Source: Vitellaria paradoxa (taxonomy: Eukaryota > Streptophyta > Magnoliopsida > Ericales > Sapotaceae). From it: a stretch of DNA of 64,000 bases. Below, piece after piece: positions 34,683-45,955 of the stretch; position 1 is the stretch's first letter; every line of letters starts with the position of its first letter. The position numbers were made by a program, and so were the translations under genes. The stretch is taken from assembly GCA_019916065.1 (NCBI GenBank), contig CM034236.1, forward strand, positions 56,448,690 to 56,512,689, read 5' to 3'. The notes under the pieces were generated by a model. It had not been told where the DNA came from. It saw nothing but the letters and a program-made list of their open reading frames with translations, and did no database searches.

Positions 34683-35640
34683 ACAGGCTTTTAGATAGGA
34701 TACCTATTTATATTTTATTGCAGGTTGAGAGAGAGAGAGAGAGAGAGGGGGGGTTTTTAGATAGGAGATCTATTTTTATTTTTATTTTTTGATAAAAAAA
34801 ACCCACAATTTAACTTTTCAACTCAAAAGTTGGAACGTCAGGTGAGGAATATATAGTAATACACGCACTCTAACTATTCCAGTGTGGGATAACTTGTCCA
34901 TTTTCACCCCTCGTGCTGAAACCCAGACTGACCGAAACAATCTATAGAGAGAGTGGAACATTGGACGACGCGCGCACACACACACGAACCGATTTTGTTT
35001 TTTTTTTTGACAAAGGAAAACCCACAACCCACAAGTGAAATATATATGATAATACACACGCCTTAACTATCCTGAGGTGGGATAGCAGACCTATTTTTAT
35101 TTTATTGCAGGTTGAGAGAGAGAGAGAGAGGCTTTTAGACAGGAGACCTATTTTTATTTTATTGCAGGTTGACTAATTGAGCTGGACCTCTACTGTTAAT
35201 TAGAAACCACAATATTGTCCTAACAGATCCAGCGTTGGATGTTTCTCCAGGACAAGATTTTAATCAGGGGGTGATGGTGAGTGGACGACCATCATGTCCT
35301 AATTTGGTGGTGTCTCTCAAGTTGTTGAACAGGTGCCTCAACTTGTAGTTGACTCCCTCGTTGAGACAATGGTTTATGGATTAGATATCTCACACGCTTC
35401 ATTTTCTCTCCATCCACTCGAACATTAATGCCCAAAAATATATTTGTCCCGAAATATCATCAATCCAACTTAGATGCCCAAATAAAAAAATGTGTAATTC
35501 AAAAGCCACAAAACTACAATTCTAACAAGCTATAACTGAAATAATTACTGAATAAAACAGGAGAAAATGTACCATTCTATTGATCATAACAACTCATTTT
35601 TATTCATTAACATAGCAGCTTATAGGAATTCCTTCCAGCA
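32961..35640. other. Spacer between MBD9 and the HD-Zip gene
   Basis: No gene was recognised. It contains AT-rich stretches, a near-repeat of 'AAATATTTATAAAATATAAT' at about 33160 and 33325, microsatellites, and a cluster of locally duplicated segments at 34686-35170. Confidence 0.5.
34656..35170. repeat. Local duplications with (AC)n and (GA)n microsatellites
   Basis: (AC)n at about 34658-34684 and (GA)n at about 34726-34747. 'TTTTATTGCAGGTTGAGAGA' occurs at about 34715 and 35100. 'GCTTTTAGATAGGA' and 'CCTATTTTTATTTTATTGCAG' recur up to 35168. A second diverged pair near 34860 and 35050 shares 'ATAATACACNCNC'. It looks like repeated local copying; no function is evident. Confidence 0.65.
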
Positions 35641-35814
35641 CCCACCCTTTTTTATTCTCTTGCTAGTCCATTTAATTAGAGAGAGACGTCGACTCTCTCT
35701 TGTCCTTCAGAGCTAACTATAGGAATATGATATTACATACAGAAATACTACACTTTAACCATCATCGAGACACACAGTTGACATATAACAGAGTTGGAGG
35801 ACTCATTCTTAATT

Positions 35815-37838
35815 TCAAGACCAGACCCACCAGGTCAGTGGCTCTCCCTCCTCCTCCTGCTGCAGCTGCTGCTGCTGCTGTTCAGCCGCAGCAAATGCAC
35901 CACGGAAGTAACTCCTGTCGTCGCTGCCATCGTCCTTTTCTGACATGACACCATCAACTGGAGCCACATATCCAGCGTAGTCACTGTTTAGGAAGTAAGA
36001 GTTGCCGCTGTCCAGAAGCTGTGGACCATCCTCGTCCACCACCGCACTTCCACCGCTGCCGGTGCTCAGGCGGTCCTCGGCCTTCACATTGAGTTGCAGA
36101 GTCGAAACATGCGGAGGCACAACCTCCTGAAGTGGGTTGGAATTTGGACCCAGCATTGGTGCTCCGGCCGCCTCTTCAGCTTGCAGCTTCTCAGTCAAGC
36201 AAACCAGCTGTCCAATAAAGTTCCATCATAGATTCCAAAATTTTTCATTTTTCACATCAGAATATCATCTTCCACTATTAGAAACAAGCATCATTGTATT
36301 TCATTCAGCAAGATATTGATTGAAAAGGTGAATTCTCTCTTTTGAATTCAAGGTGGGGTTGAGAATAGATGCTAGCTCTCTTCGAGATATTCCTAGAAAC
36401 AAAGGTTTTACTGCTAAAAGCTAATTGACGTGTACAATTTTTTTTCTTTTTTTCTCTGTGGCTAAGATCGAATCTAAAAGCTAGGACCCAGTAGAGGCAG
36501 ATAGATTCCAGTCATCTTCACACCTGGCCAAGTGTTCCTTAGATTATGAAGTGAAGTTTTCAATACAAAGAAAGAGCACAAATAATTGGTAGGTTCACAA
36601 CTATCATACTTTTTTCTTCGTGTTGTAGCACCCATTTGCATAGGAAGAATAATTGATATTGCAATATAAATTCAGCTTTTATTACTGTGCTACAAATTTA
36701 GACAGATATTACTGGTTTTTGGGTAGTTTTCAGATTATTGTTATTGTTGTTGTTGTTTGAGAAGGACTCGGGAAGATTTAGGGACAAGTTTTACCTCAGC
36801 TTTGAGCTTCTCATTCTCCTTGCGAATGGAATCACAGTCAGATAGAAGGGATTCAAAGGATGACTTGAGGTGATCAAAGTCCCTTTCAAGCTGTTTGGTC
36901 TTCCACCGTGCACGGCGGTTCTGGAACCACACAGCCACCTGTCTGGGCTGCAGCCCCAGCTTCTTGGCCAGCTCAGTCTTCCTCTCTGGCTCCAGCTTGT
37001 TCTCTGCCTCAAAGCTCTTCTCCAGCAGGTGCACCTTCACCAATAAAGAATACATAAAAATAAAACCAACCAGTCAAACCCATATAAATCAAAATTAAAT
37101 TTTATATATAATTTTTTTTCTTTTTTTTTTTTCAATTTTATCTCGAAGGAATCAGGAGAAATTTGGAGGATATATGGTTGAGATAAAAAGAGAGAGTTTT
37201 GTTTGTGAATATGCTCATCTTATCTCAAAGGAACTTAGATACACGTATGGTCAAGCTTAAGCATATCGGTATAGGATGTGTAAGTGGGTAATTCAATGTC
37301 AGTCTATCATTGACCTGCTCGGGACTGAGCCGGCGTTTCTTTTCCGGCGACTGCTCGTCGTAATATTCTTCGTCGAACAGCTCGTCCGGGGAGCTGAAAA
37401 AGGGCCGCCTCTTCAGGGTTTCCTCCATGGTCACCACCGATCTTGGTCCTGCAAACATCCCAGAACAACAAACTCTTGAAATCTCCTCGGGAATTCTCTC
37501 TCGATGTCTGATCTTGTTGAGTTGATCCGAAAAAGAGACAGATTGATGATAATTAAAAATCTAAATCCTAATTCTTTTTTTTTTTTTTTTAAAAAACATA
37601 AAATTGCTCTTCTCAGCAGAGTAATCAAATTTATTTGTTCACAAGATCTAATATATATACATATATGAAGAAGGAATTGCGAGTGACAGAGCTGAATAGA
37701 AAATAAAAGCCAAAAAAAAAACAGAGAGAGAGAGAGAGTTATAGTAAGAAAATAACCTCGAAAAAAGGAATCGCCATTTCCAATTAACAACATGTTTCCG
37801 TGGCACGAGGGATCAAAGAAAAAGCGACCAGAATCCAT
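35815..37838 (-). CDS. HD-Zip class I transcription factor, ATHB-1/HAT5 type
   Basis: Four minus-strand exons join in phase to 282 residues: 37757-37838, 37315-37448, 36795-37034 and 35815-36207. All introns are GT/AG (308, 279-280 and 587 bases). ATHB-1 is about 272 residues.

The start [16 protein letters not shown] and the block [20 protein letters not shown] match the ATHB-1 subgroup. The homeodomain spans about residues 62-118 ([10 protein letters not shown], then [18 protein letters not shown]), directly followed by a leucine zipper at about 119-155. The C-terminal part is acidic and Gln-rich (a CTG run codes for Gln) and ends EPLTWWVWS, an aromatic/acidic activation-type tail.

The family binds CAATNATTG-type sites as dimers in the nucleus, and ATHB-1 acts in growth and light responses; that role is inferred from homology. 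The leader contains a uORF. Confidence 0.95.
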
Positions 37839-37955
37839 TGTTAAACACAGCAAATTCACACAGATCTCCGGTGGTGTCACCGTAGATATATATATATATA
37901 CACTTGTGTGAAGAGCAGAGTTCGGCTGTAGTGTAATTATATGGGGGATTTAATT

Positions 37956-38042
37956 TTAGAATAGCATAAGCTTGTGGCGGAAGAAACTAGTGCTCCACAG
38001 CAACCTCGCCGGAGTCTGCAACGGACAGATACAAAATCCCAT
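37956..38042 (-). CDS. Conserved-peptide-type uORF in the HD-Zip leader (28 codons)
   Basis: An ATG at 38042 opens a 28-codon frame ending in TAA at 37956. The peptide begins MGFCICPLQTPARLLW and ends SFFRHKLMLF. It lies 117 bases before the main ATG at 37838. ATHB-1 genes are known to carry a conserved peptide uORF (the group called CPuORF33) that lowers translation of the main ORF. Position, length and gene context fit, but I judge the peptide match from memory, not from an alignment. A second in-frame ATG occurs near its end. Confidence 0.75.
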   Translation of the reverse strand: MGFCICPLQTPARLLWSTSFFRHKLMLF

Positions 38043-38317
38043 CACGCGGCCAACCTCACCCAAATCACCTCTCCAAACTTCCCGGTGGAGCGCGTCGGAT
38101 TCCCCCGGATACGAAATCAAATTAGGAGAAGTTCTGATTTGTGAGTAACCGGAGGTTTTATACAACTTCTAAGAGAACTAAAGCAAAAGAGTGGTCGGAA
38201 CAGCGAGTCTGACACCGCTCACCGTTGGTCAGATCCCGGTGACGATCGCTGCTTTTCTCTTTGGATGTCCCTTCTTGCTGTCTTGTGCTGAAAGTTTACA
38301 GAGGTGTGACCAGGGCA

Positions 38318-38324
38318 TTTTATA
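38318..38324 (-). promoter_or_regulatory. TATA box of the HD-Zip gene
   Basis: On the minus strand the sequence reads CGCTATAAAATGCCC, a strong TATA motif about 480 bases before the main ATG and 276 before the uORF ATG. That leaves a leader of roughly 450 bases, long enough to hold the uORF. No transcript data support it. Confidence 0.6.
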
Positions 38325-38408
38325 GCGGGAATTGTACTCGCCAAATTACAAAAACACCCCTCTAGAATTGACTTTCATGCAATGAATCTAGACAAGTTGG
38401 CAGCGCTT

Positions 38409-38432
38409 TATATATATATATATATATATATA
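38409..38432. repeat. (TA)n microsatellite
   Basis: About twelve TA units just upstream of the HD-Zip promoter, next to a MITE-like end. Confidence 0.9.
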
Positions 38433-39480
38433 GCGCTTGTTTGGAATGCCAGAAAACTTTAAAAAATTTTATAATTTTATAATAAATTTTTTAACCTTGA
38501 ATTACATAAATTTATATAAATTTATCTATAAATTTATATATCTTTACAAATACTAATAAATTTGTATAAATCTCAATAAAATTTCTACATTTTTCAATAA
38601 CTTTTTTACAATTTTTAAAGTCTGAAAGTAAATAAAAAAAGTTTTTTTCAAAAATTCATTCGAATGGACCTATTTATCTCCAAATAAATATGATTTGATG
38701 AGTAAATTCGAAACACCGATAAATTATCTAAATCATATTTTTTATTAACTTTTGAAACTTCAAACACGCCGGTAAAATAGGTTGTTTTTTTTATTGGAAA
38801 GGAAAATTATGTTCTTACTTTTTACATAGTTTTGAAAAAATTCATTTATCATAATAAAGGAATGTGTGTGTGTGTGTGTTTTTTTTTTCGAATTCTCCAA
38901 ACGGGCGTATCCCACATTTTAGAGGCGGTTTGGTTTACTAACAAAGAAAAAGAAAAGAAAAAATCCTAAAAAATATTATCAATTAATTTTTTTCGATTTT
39001 CTCTATCAAATATTTTATCAACTTTTGCTAAAGCTCGTTATTTTTAGAATTTTTTTGGTAATTTTTTGGTAAAAGTTATTATATATGACTTTTTATGTGT
39101 TTAGTAAAACTTAAAAATCTTCAACAACTTCTAGAAACTTTTAAAACTTTTGGTTTTTTTGGAAAAAAATTTACAAAAATTTTTAGGAACTTTTGATTAT
39201 TTGGTAAAAAATTGGATAAATTTTTAAAAATTTTTAATAACTTTTGAGGTATTACCAAACAGTAAAAAAAATAAAAGTTACTAAAAATTACTTTTGTTTT
39301 TCGCTAAGCAAACGGGGCATAATTTTCTCCAACTTTATCTAATTTTTACTAATTTTCTTTAATTTTTTTCAACTTTTACTAACTTAATCTAATTTTAAAA
39401 AATTTTAACACTTAACAATTTAAAATTTACCTACTTTATATTTTTAATTTTTTACCAAAGATTGATACTCCAAACAGAAC
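38433..39480. repeat. Cluster of MITE-like inverted repeats
   Basis: At least two copies lie in a row: about 38433-38660 (CGCTTGTTTGGAATGCCAGA at the left) and about 38929-39321 (GAGGCGGTTTGGTTTACTAA at the left; the right end in reverse reads GCCCCGTTTGCTTAGCGAAA). A third, weaker one may end near 39475 (ACTCCAAACAGAACC). Their bodies are AT-rich and non-coding. Confidence 0.5.
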
Positions 39481-40228
39481 CATATAATAAGTTGTGTGAG
39501 GAATTGCTCTCACATGGACGCATGTCTTCTGTTATTCTCTCCCTATTTTTTTTTTTTTTTTTTTGTTTCTTTTTGTATTTTGAAGGATGGATTCCTCTTT
39601 CATTTTGGTGTGTTTTATTTAATCTTTTTGAAGTAAGTTTAGATTGGATCATTTTAACGATGTTAGAAGTATATATTTGGATTATTTTTTTAAACAAGAT
39701 AATTGATATATATTTTTTATTAGTAAGTTAATTTTTTTAATTCTTTTACTATTTGAATATTACATGTTGAGTTAATGACTTGGCTTAATATAATTCTACA
39801 ACAATAATTTCAAATAAATAACTTAAAATTTTTTTTATCACCCACTCAAAAATTTATAGTTTTTTTTAACACGTATTATTTTAATATTTTTTCGTTAAAT
39901 TTTTTATTATTGATTAACATGTCATTAATAAACATTTGTATCCAATTAAAACGTGACATTAATTTCTTGTAATATGGTTGAATTTTAGTCGTCTGCTGAT
40001 ATTTATGGTGATAATTTAATATTATTGAAATTCACTAATTAATTAAATATTGAGATTATGATGGTTGAGTTTTGATAATCGATTACACATATTAGATACA
40101 CTTATTTTTCATCCCTCACAAGCCTAAATATATTACAAATATCTATGGTAATGTTGGACTTCAAGCTATTGTGTTTTCAAAAATTAAATTCATTTTAATG
40201 TATATTGTGCAAGTATTCTGCATTAGTT

Positions 40229-40265
<37 letters not shown>

Positions 40266-42190
40266 TGCCATTATAAACTAGAGGATATGGAAGAATGATT
40301 CTCTATAACCATAGCATCTATTGACTAATATATACCAAATGAGTGGTGAATAAGGATGCTTACTAGGGATGACCTGGTCGAGTTTCAGGGATATTTGCTC
40401 GATCTTTAGATTCGATACTCTTAAATATAAATAAATTTGGTTTTTAAAAATAATAGGTAAAGCAAGCAAGGTGAATCTAGAATTTTAGTTAAGGGGCATA
40501 AATTATTTAAAAAAAATGAGTGAGAGAGAGATAATCTTGTCTTTTCTAGAAAAAGAAAATTATAATTAATCAAATTAGATATTAAATCGATAAATATACA
40601 TTTCATTATTTGTTAGTTTATTTGGGCTTCTAAACAAAATCTAAACTTTATTGGAAATGTTTTCTGGAAAAAAAATTATATTTATTATATAATAAACGTT
40701 ATATTTATTAGTATATTTATTGTATAATAAACTTTATTATATTTATTATTTATTATGTTATATATTAATTTACTGATATTATTTACAAAAACATTCAATA
40801 GCGTAAGGGGAGAATATATTTTATTTCACAAAAAAAAATTATCTAGATTTAATTTCTACTTTTGTAAATAAAAAAATTTTTAGCTAATGTTAATATTAAA
40901 AAAAATAAGTTAGTGCTCGTTTTATAATAAAACTAAATTAGCAGAGATATTTAATAATTTTGCTTTCTAAGGCGATTGACGAATCACCATAAATCCTTGG
41001 ATTTTTTTTTTTTTTTTTGTTTTTGGTAATTACCATAAATCCTTGGATTCATAATGTGGTGTATAAACACTCGTTTTAGGTTTATCTAAATAATTTATAT
41101 TATTTTTTTATTTTATACTTGTGCTACAAGGTAATAATGTGCACTAGGTCTAGTAAAATCAAATTAAATTAATCCAATTACCATTAATTTTGATTTGGTT
41201 CTAGTACATAATTCAATAATCGAACACATTAATTGGTTTGATTCGATAAGTTTTAGACGCAAAGATAATCTTTTAATAGAATCGAATTAATTCTGTTTTT
41301 TTTCCCTGCTGAATTGTATTAATTCAAACTCTTAATTTATACATCTTTCAATATTTTGTTTTTAGGACAGTATCACTCGCACTTTTTCACACTCATTCCT
41401 AATAGGATATCAATATTATCCGCACTCGATGAGTATCCGTTTTACCCGTCTTGTTAGAGAAGTGTATAGAGATATTAATAATAGAGACGGAATGGGTATG
41501 AAAATTTTAAAATGTTTCTCGAACAAAGACAAGAACAAGTATAACAATCTCTATCCGCCTTATACTGTTTAAATAATTATTTATTAATTTATATATTTTT
41601 AATATTTATTTTAATATATATAATATATAATTTTATCTAATACATATAATATTTTTAATACTATATATATATTTATAATTGTTATTATTTTTAGTAGGTA
41701 AACGGTGATAGGGGCAAAAAATAAATCCATTATCTAGTAGGAGATATAAGAAAAAAATTTTCAACTCTAAAATGAAGATGGAGAAAGGTACTGTTAAATG
41801 GAACGAAGATGGAAAAATCATATCTGCCTCGTTGGCATTCCTAGCTTCTAGCAAAAATGTGATTCTTGATTAAAAAAATAAAATAAAAAAGTATGCGGTA
41901 ATGCATTTATAAATTTTTTATTTAGTTCTCAACATCACTTAGTGGAAAACCACGAAGGAATGGGGCCCGGAGAATCGAAAGCTTTCCAATTTTTTTTTTT
42001 TTCGACCGTGGAAAGAAAAAGCAAACAGCCTTGGGCAAATGTGGAGGCGTTCGAATTTGTTTAAATTTATTTAAATTTATAAAATTCTAATTTTGTAATT
42101 TATGTAATGAGTAAAATATTTTTTTATAATTTATACAGTGAGTAAAAAATTTATAAGAATTTGAAGAAAAAAAATCTCAAATGACGGTTT
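39481..42190. other. AT-rich spacer
   Basis: No gene was seen. It contains (TA)n at about 40225-40264, poly(T) runs, a short repeat of 'CATAAATCCTTGGATT' at 40989 and 41034, and sequence of the 'GGATATCAATATTATCCGCAC' kind near 41400. Confidence 0.5.
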
Positions 42191-42192
42191 AT

Positions 42193-42346
42193 GGGGGTGT
42201 TTAGTTAGTAAAAATTTAGACAAAAAATATAATAAAAGTATAAAAATTTAATATAAAAAATAATATGTGATACAATCTAATTAAAAGAAAATATAAAAAA
42301 ATTAATAAAAATTAACAAATTTCGATCAATTTTAACCAACCAAGCA
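42193..42346. repeat. MITE copy, same family as 56205-56370
   Basis: It starts GGGGGTGTTTAGTTAGTAAA and ends TTTTAACCAACCAAGCATC. The body word GTATAAAAATTTAATATAAA is nearly the same in the copy at 56205-56370 (GTATAAAAATTTAATGTAAA), as are the following GATATATGATATAATTTGATT-like words. It is non-coding. Confidence 0.7.
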
Positions 42347-43057
42347 TCGCATGCATGAAAATTCAGTTTCGAGCTTCGGTCAACTGGCTTGCACTCAGAG
42401 GGAAAACAAAATAAAATAAGATTCAAAAATTGATTTTCCCCACTTAATTAATTAATTAATAAAAAGAAGATTAATTGTATTGAACTTTTACCGATCATCC
42501 ATCAATCATAGTCACAGCGCGCAGACCCAATTATTTTTACTTCCTAATTGCGCTACTGCATTTTAATGTTGTTGTCAAACTATTTTATTTTTATTTTTTT
42601 ATTTTTGTTGTTCGGTAAATGTTCTAATCAAAGTTATTTTTAATTTGGCTGGGTTGGCTAACTAGAATAAATTAATGTTCCTATTATCGATCAATTCTTT
42701 CAGAAGAGATCACTTTGATTTAGAATAATATCTAATTAATTAAGATACGGTAAAGTAAATATATATATATATATATTTAACGTCCATATGAATCTAATCA
42801 ACTCGTGATAATTATTAATTAATTTTGTTAATTAATATTGAATCTAAAAAGAAAAGTAATCCAACAACAAAAGAACATAAAATGATTTTGTGTTTTTTTT
42901 TCTCTTTTTATTTCTTTTTCTTTTTCTCCACGAGAATTTAATTAAGACCAAAATACACCAAGGGAAATAATCATTTTAATCAAAAAAATTAATCCTTGTG
43001 TACACAATTCATGCCTTCCAGTTTGTCACCTCCAACAAATTTAATATATACATATAT

Positions 43058-43199
43058 AGGGTGTATTTGATTTGCTAAAAATTATTAAAAAATTTTAAAA
43101 ATTTATAAAATTTTCTAAAAGTTATTCACATTACGCGAATCATAAATTCACAAATTATTTCATTTTATCTCACTTTTTGTTACATCAAACGCACCGATA
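43058..43199. repeat. MITE-like inverted repeat
   Basis: The ends are GGGTGTATTTGATTTGCTAA and TTTTTGTTACATCAAACGCACC, clearly inverted. The body is AT-rich with TTACGCGAATCATAAATTC. Confidence 0.6.
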
Positions 43200-43861
43200 A
43201 CATGCATGACATTTCACCTTCTCGAGTTTTTATTGGATTGAAAAAAAAAATAAAACTTTATTTAACTTTTTTATTTTTGATTAAAAAAACTACTTTTTGG
43301 CCTTTTTATAAACCATAGCAATAGGAAAATAAAAGTAAAAATGAAAATGGGTTGAATCCAGAGGATGAGTTTGGGGTGCCAAACTTTAACCATTCGCTCA
43401 AGTCTTTTGATGAGGATCATTTTTATTTATTATTAATAAGAAAATTAAGTTTTAGATTTAGAACATTCTTTAATTAAATTTAAATTAAAAATTCCGAATA
43501 TATCAATGAAAATGCAATACGATTTTCAATTAAGAAAGGAAGTACAAAAAAATATATCATGTAATATGTTAACGTCTCTCGCGATCATGAGTATTCGAAT
43601 TTGATAAAAAATTTTCAATCTATTAAAAAAAATTAGATTAAATTATTTATATAATTAATAATACCGTCACACCATGGAATGATTATTATCCTATTTACTA
43701 TTAAAAATCATTTTTGGGTAAAGGGATCAAAAATTTATGATTAGTGAGGTAAAATTACATATTTATTGTAAATACGGGATAAAAGTTAGAAAAATAAAGA
43801 AAATAAACAAAAACGAATTAATAATAATGAGAGAAGTAAAATTTACAAATAAATGAAAGTG

Positions 43862-44030
43862 AATTATAAAGGTTAACTTAACTGGTAAGACTTTGGATTT
43901 ACTTCCCAGTGGTTACTAGTTTAAATTTTCTCAGAACCACTGTTGTTCACCTGGTCGTTAACTTCAGAGTCACAGGGATTAGTCAAGGTACGCACAAACT
44001 GGACCAGACACCCTAAGATATAAAAAAAAT
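43862..44030 (+). mobile_element. tRNA-derived SINE-like copy
   Basis: It begins AGGTTAACTTAACTGGTAAG (A-box region), has a B-box-like stretch TAGTTTAAATTTTCTC, then GGGATTAGTCAAGGTACGCA, then CAAACTGGACCAGACACCC, and ends in an A-rich tail (AAAAAAAATAAATAAATA). The 'GGGATTAGTCNNGGTNCGC' and 'GACACCC' words before an A-rich tail are typical of a widespread plant SINE type. The copy is diverged, and no target duplication was confirmed. Confidence 0.6.
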
Positions 44031-44039
44031 AAATAAATA

Positions 44040-45629
44040 AATAAATGAAAGTAAAATTACCAGAGCCAATAGTGTCTGTATATAATTTTTCAAATTAATA
44101 GAAACAATTGTTTCTACAGGATCTTTACTCGGTCTCTTCATGATTATTTGATAATTTTTTTTTTCCTTTTTTCTCAATCACGACACATAGAATATAACAT
44201 ACTTTAAACATGCATGCATGTGAGTTTAATTAATTTGGGTGGAGGTGGATGACAATTGTAGCAGCGCTCTTAATTGTTTGTTTATTTATTTATTTATTTT
44301 ATCATTATTTAACAATTAATATACACTCTTGTAAAGATGCATTCAGTCACGACTTTGAGCATAATGCTCCATTAACGAGCGAGGGTACTGTAACCTAGGT
44401 AGTGGATTCTCTTTTATGGATATTCTTTCCAGGCAAAGAGAGGCCCGCAATTGCGTGCTGGACCGTCCAAGTACGTCTGTGTATTTTGTGTTTTAATTTT
44501 AATTTTTTTATTTAAGATATTTGGGATGCTTTGGAAAATATTTTAGGTAGTCCGGCATGAAGATTTTAAAATAAAATTTGTTTATTATTTAAAATATTAA
44601 AAAATATAAAGTAATATTATATAAGATACATTAATATACAAACATGAAATAATAAATATTTTATTATTGTTAAGTCACTTCTTGAATATTACTACTATGT
44701 TCAATTATTTTAGCTGTGTGAATTTAAAAAAAATATTTTTATAAATTAAGTGTCCATAATTAAATGAACTTTTACTCCTTCCTTGCCAAGGGAAGAGAAG
44801 GTATCTTTTGACTAGAAATGGATAAGGATATTTTATTTTTATTTTATTTTAATTTAAAAAAAAAACACTTTGTGCTTGTTGCACTTTAGAGAAAGGTGGG
44901 TGGTGAGTAGGGAAACGCAACCTCAAGGGGGGCTAATGGGAAGGAAGGGGAATAAAAGATAAAGAGGCACCTGAGCATCAATGAAGAACAATGCTTTTGG
45001 GATACATAGACATATCCATAGATATATATCTATCACATTATCATCAGAGTCTCAGCGTAGAATGCGTGTGTGACTAAGATGATCACAAAGACTAGTTATT
45101 TATATTACGAATTAGGTAATATTTTTTTTATTTTTTGTCAAATGATATTGGCACAGGACTTTTTGTTTCAATCAGAATAAAAAAAAATTGTATTATTTAT
45201 AGTAATAATTATGCAATGTGCTAAATCAATTAAGAGATATAATGACAAGATCATTTACTTTTTTTTAATAAAATTAATTATAATAAAAAAAATTAATATT
45301 AGATATTGTAGAAATAAGGGAAATATAATATAAAAATAATTATTAATCACTTAATTAGTCATTTGAATCAGTCATTTATTTGAATATTTTTAAATTGGAA
45401 ATTAAGTCGACAACTTGCCATGGCATTTTAGGGCTACAAAGGAGCAGACCTGAGTTGATTATTAAAATACTCAATTTTGTTTGTTATCGTTTTTTGTCAA
45501 AATTTTGTGGTCAATTTTATTTGTTAAAATTTTTAATGAGTTTGAGTTCGAGTCATATTTTTATAAAAAATAATATAAGATTTCTTCAGTTTGAGTTCTA
45601 GTCAAATCTTCATCAGATTCAAAATATTA
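44040..45629. other. AT-rich spacer
   Basis: Nothing recognisable as a gene. It includes short (TTTA)n and A-rich runs and no clear inverted repeat. Confidence 0.5.
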
Positions 45630-45955
45630 AGTGGCATTCAGTTTATTTTTCTGTTTTCTATTTTTTGTTTTCATTTTATGTTTTGAAAATCTCGAAATAA
45701 AGAAACAGTAAATACTTTGTTTTCATTATTTGGAAATTTTTCTTATTTTAGATTAAAAACGCTCAAAACGAATTTTTGTCATTTTTCATTTTATGTGTAA
45801 GCCCATTTTTTATTTTCTAAAATAAATTTTAAAAACACAAGTGACCAAATATGAGTTCCTCATTTTCAAAAGTATAAAATAAAAAATGAGTTCAAAACAG
45901 AAAATAGAAAACAAAAATAAAAAATAAAAAATAGAAAAACAAACCAAATGAACTC
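45630..45955. mobile_element. Tourist-like MITE, 326 bp (PIF/Harbinger type)
   Basis: Terminal inverted repeats: left AGTGGCATTCAGTTTATTTT; right in reverse GAGTTCATTTGGTTTGTTTT. It is flanked by TTA on both sides (45627-45629 and 45956-45958), the 3-bp duplication of PIF/Harbinger elements. The interior is palindromic around a TTTTTCATTTTATGTGTAAG core. A second copy lies at 57768-58082. It is non-coding and would depend on a transposase in trans. Confidence 0.8.

Noticed and set aside
37956..38165. A longer 69-codon frame reading through the HD-Zip uORF
   Set aside because: It begins with TTG, not ATG. The first ATG in the frame is at 38042, giving the 28-codon uORF that was reported.
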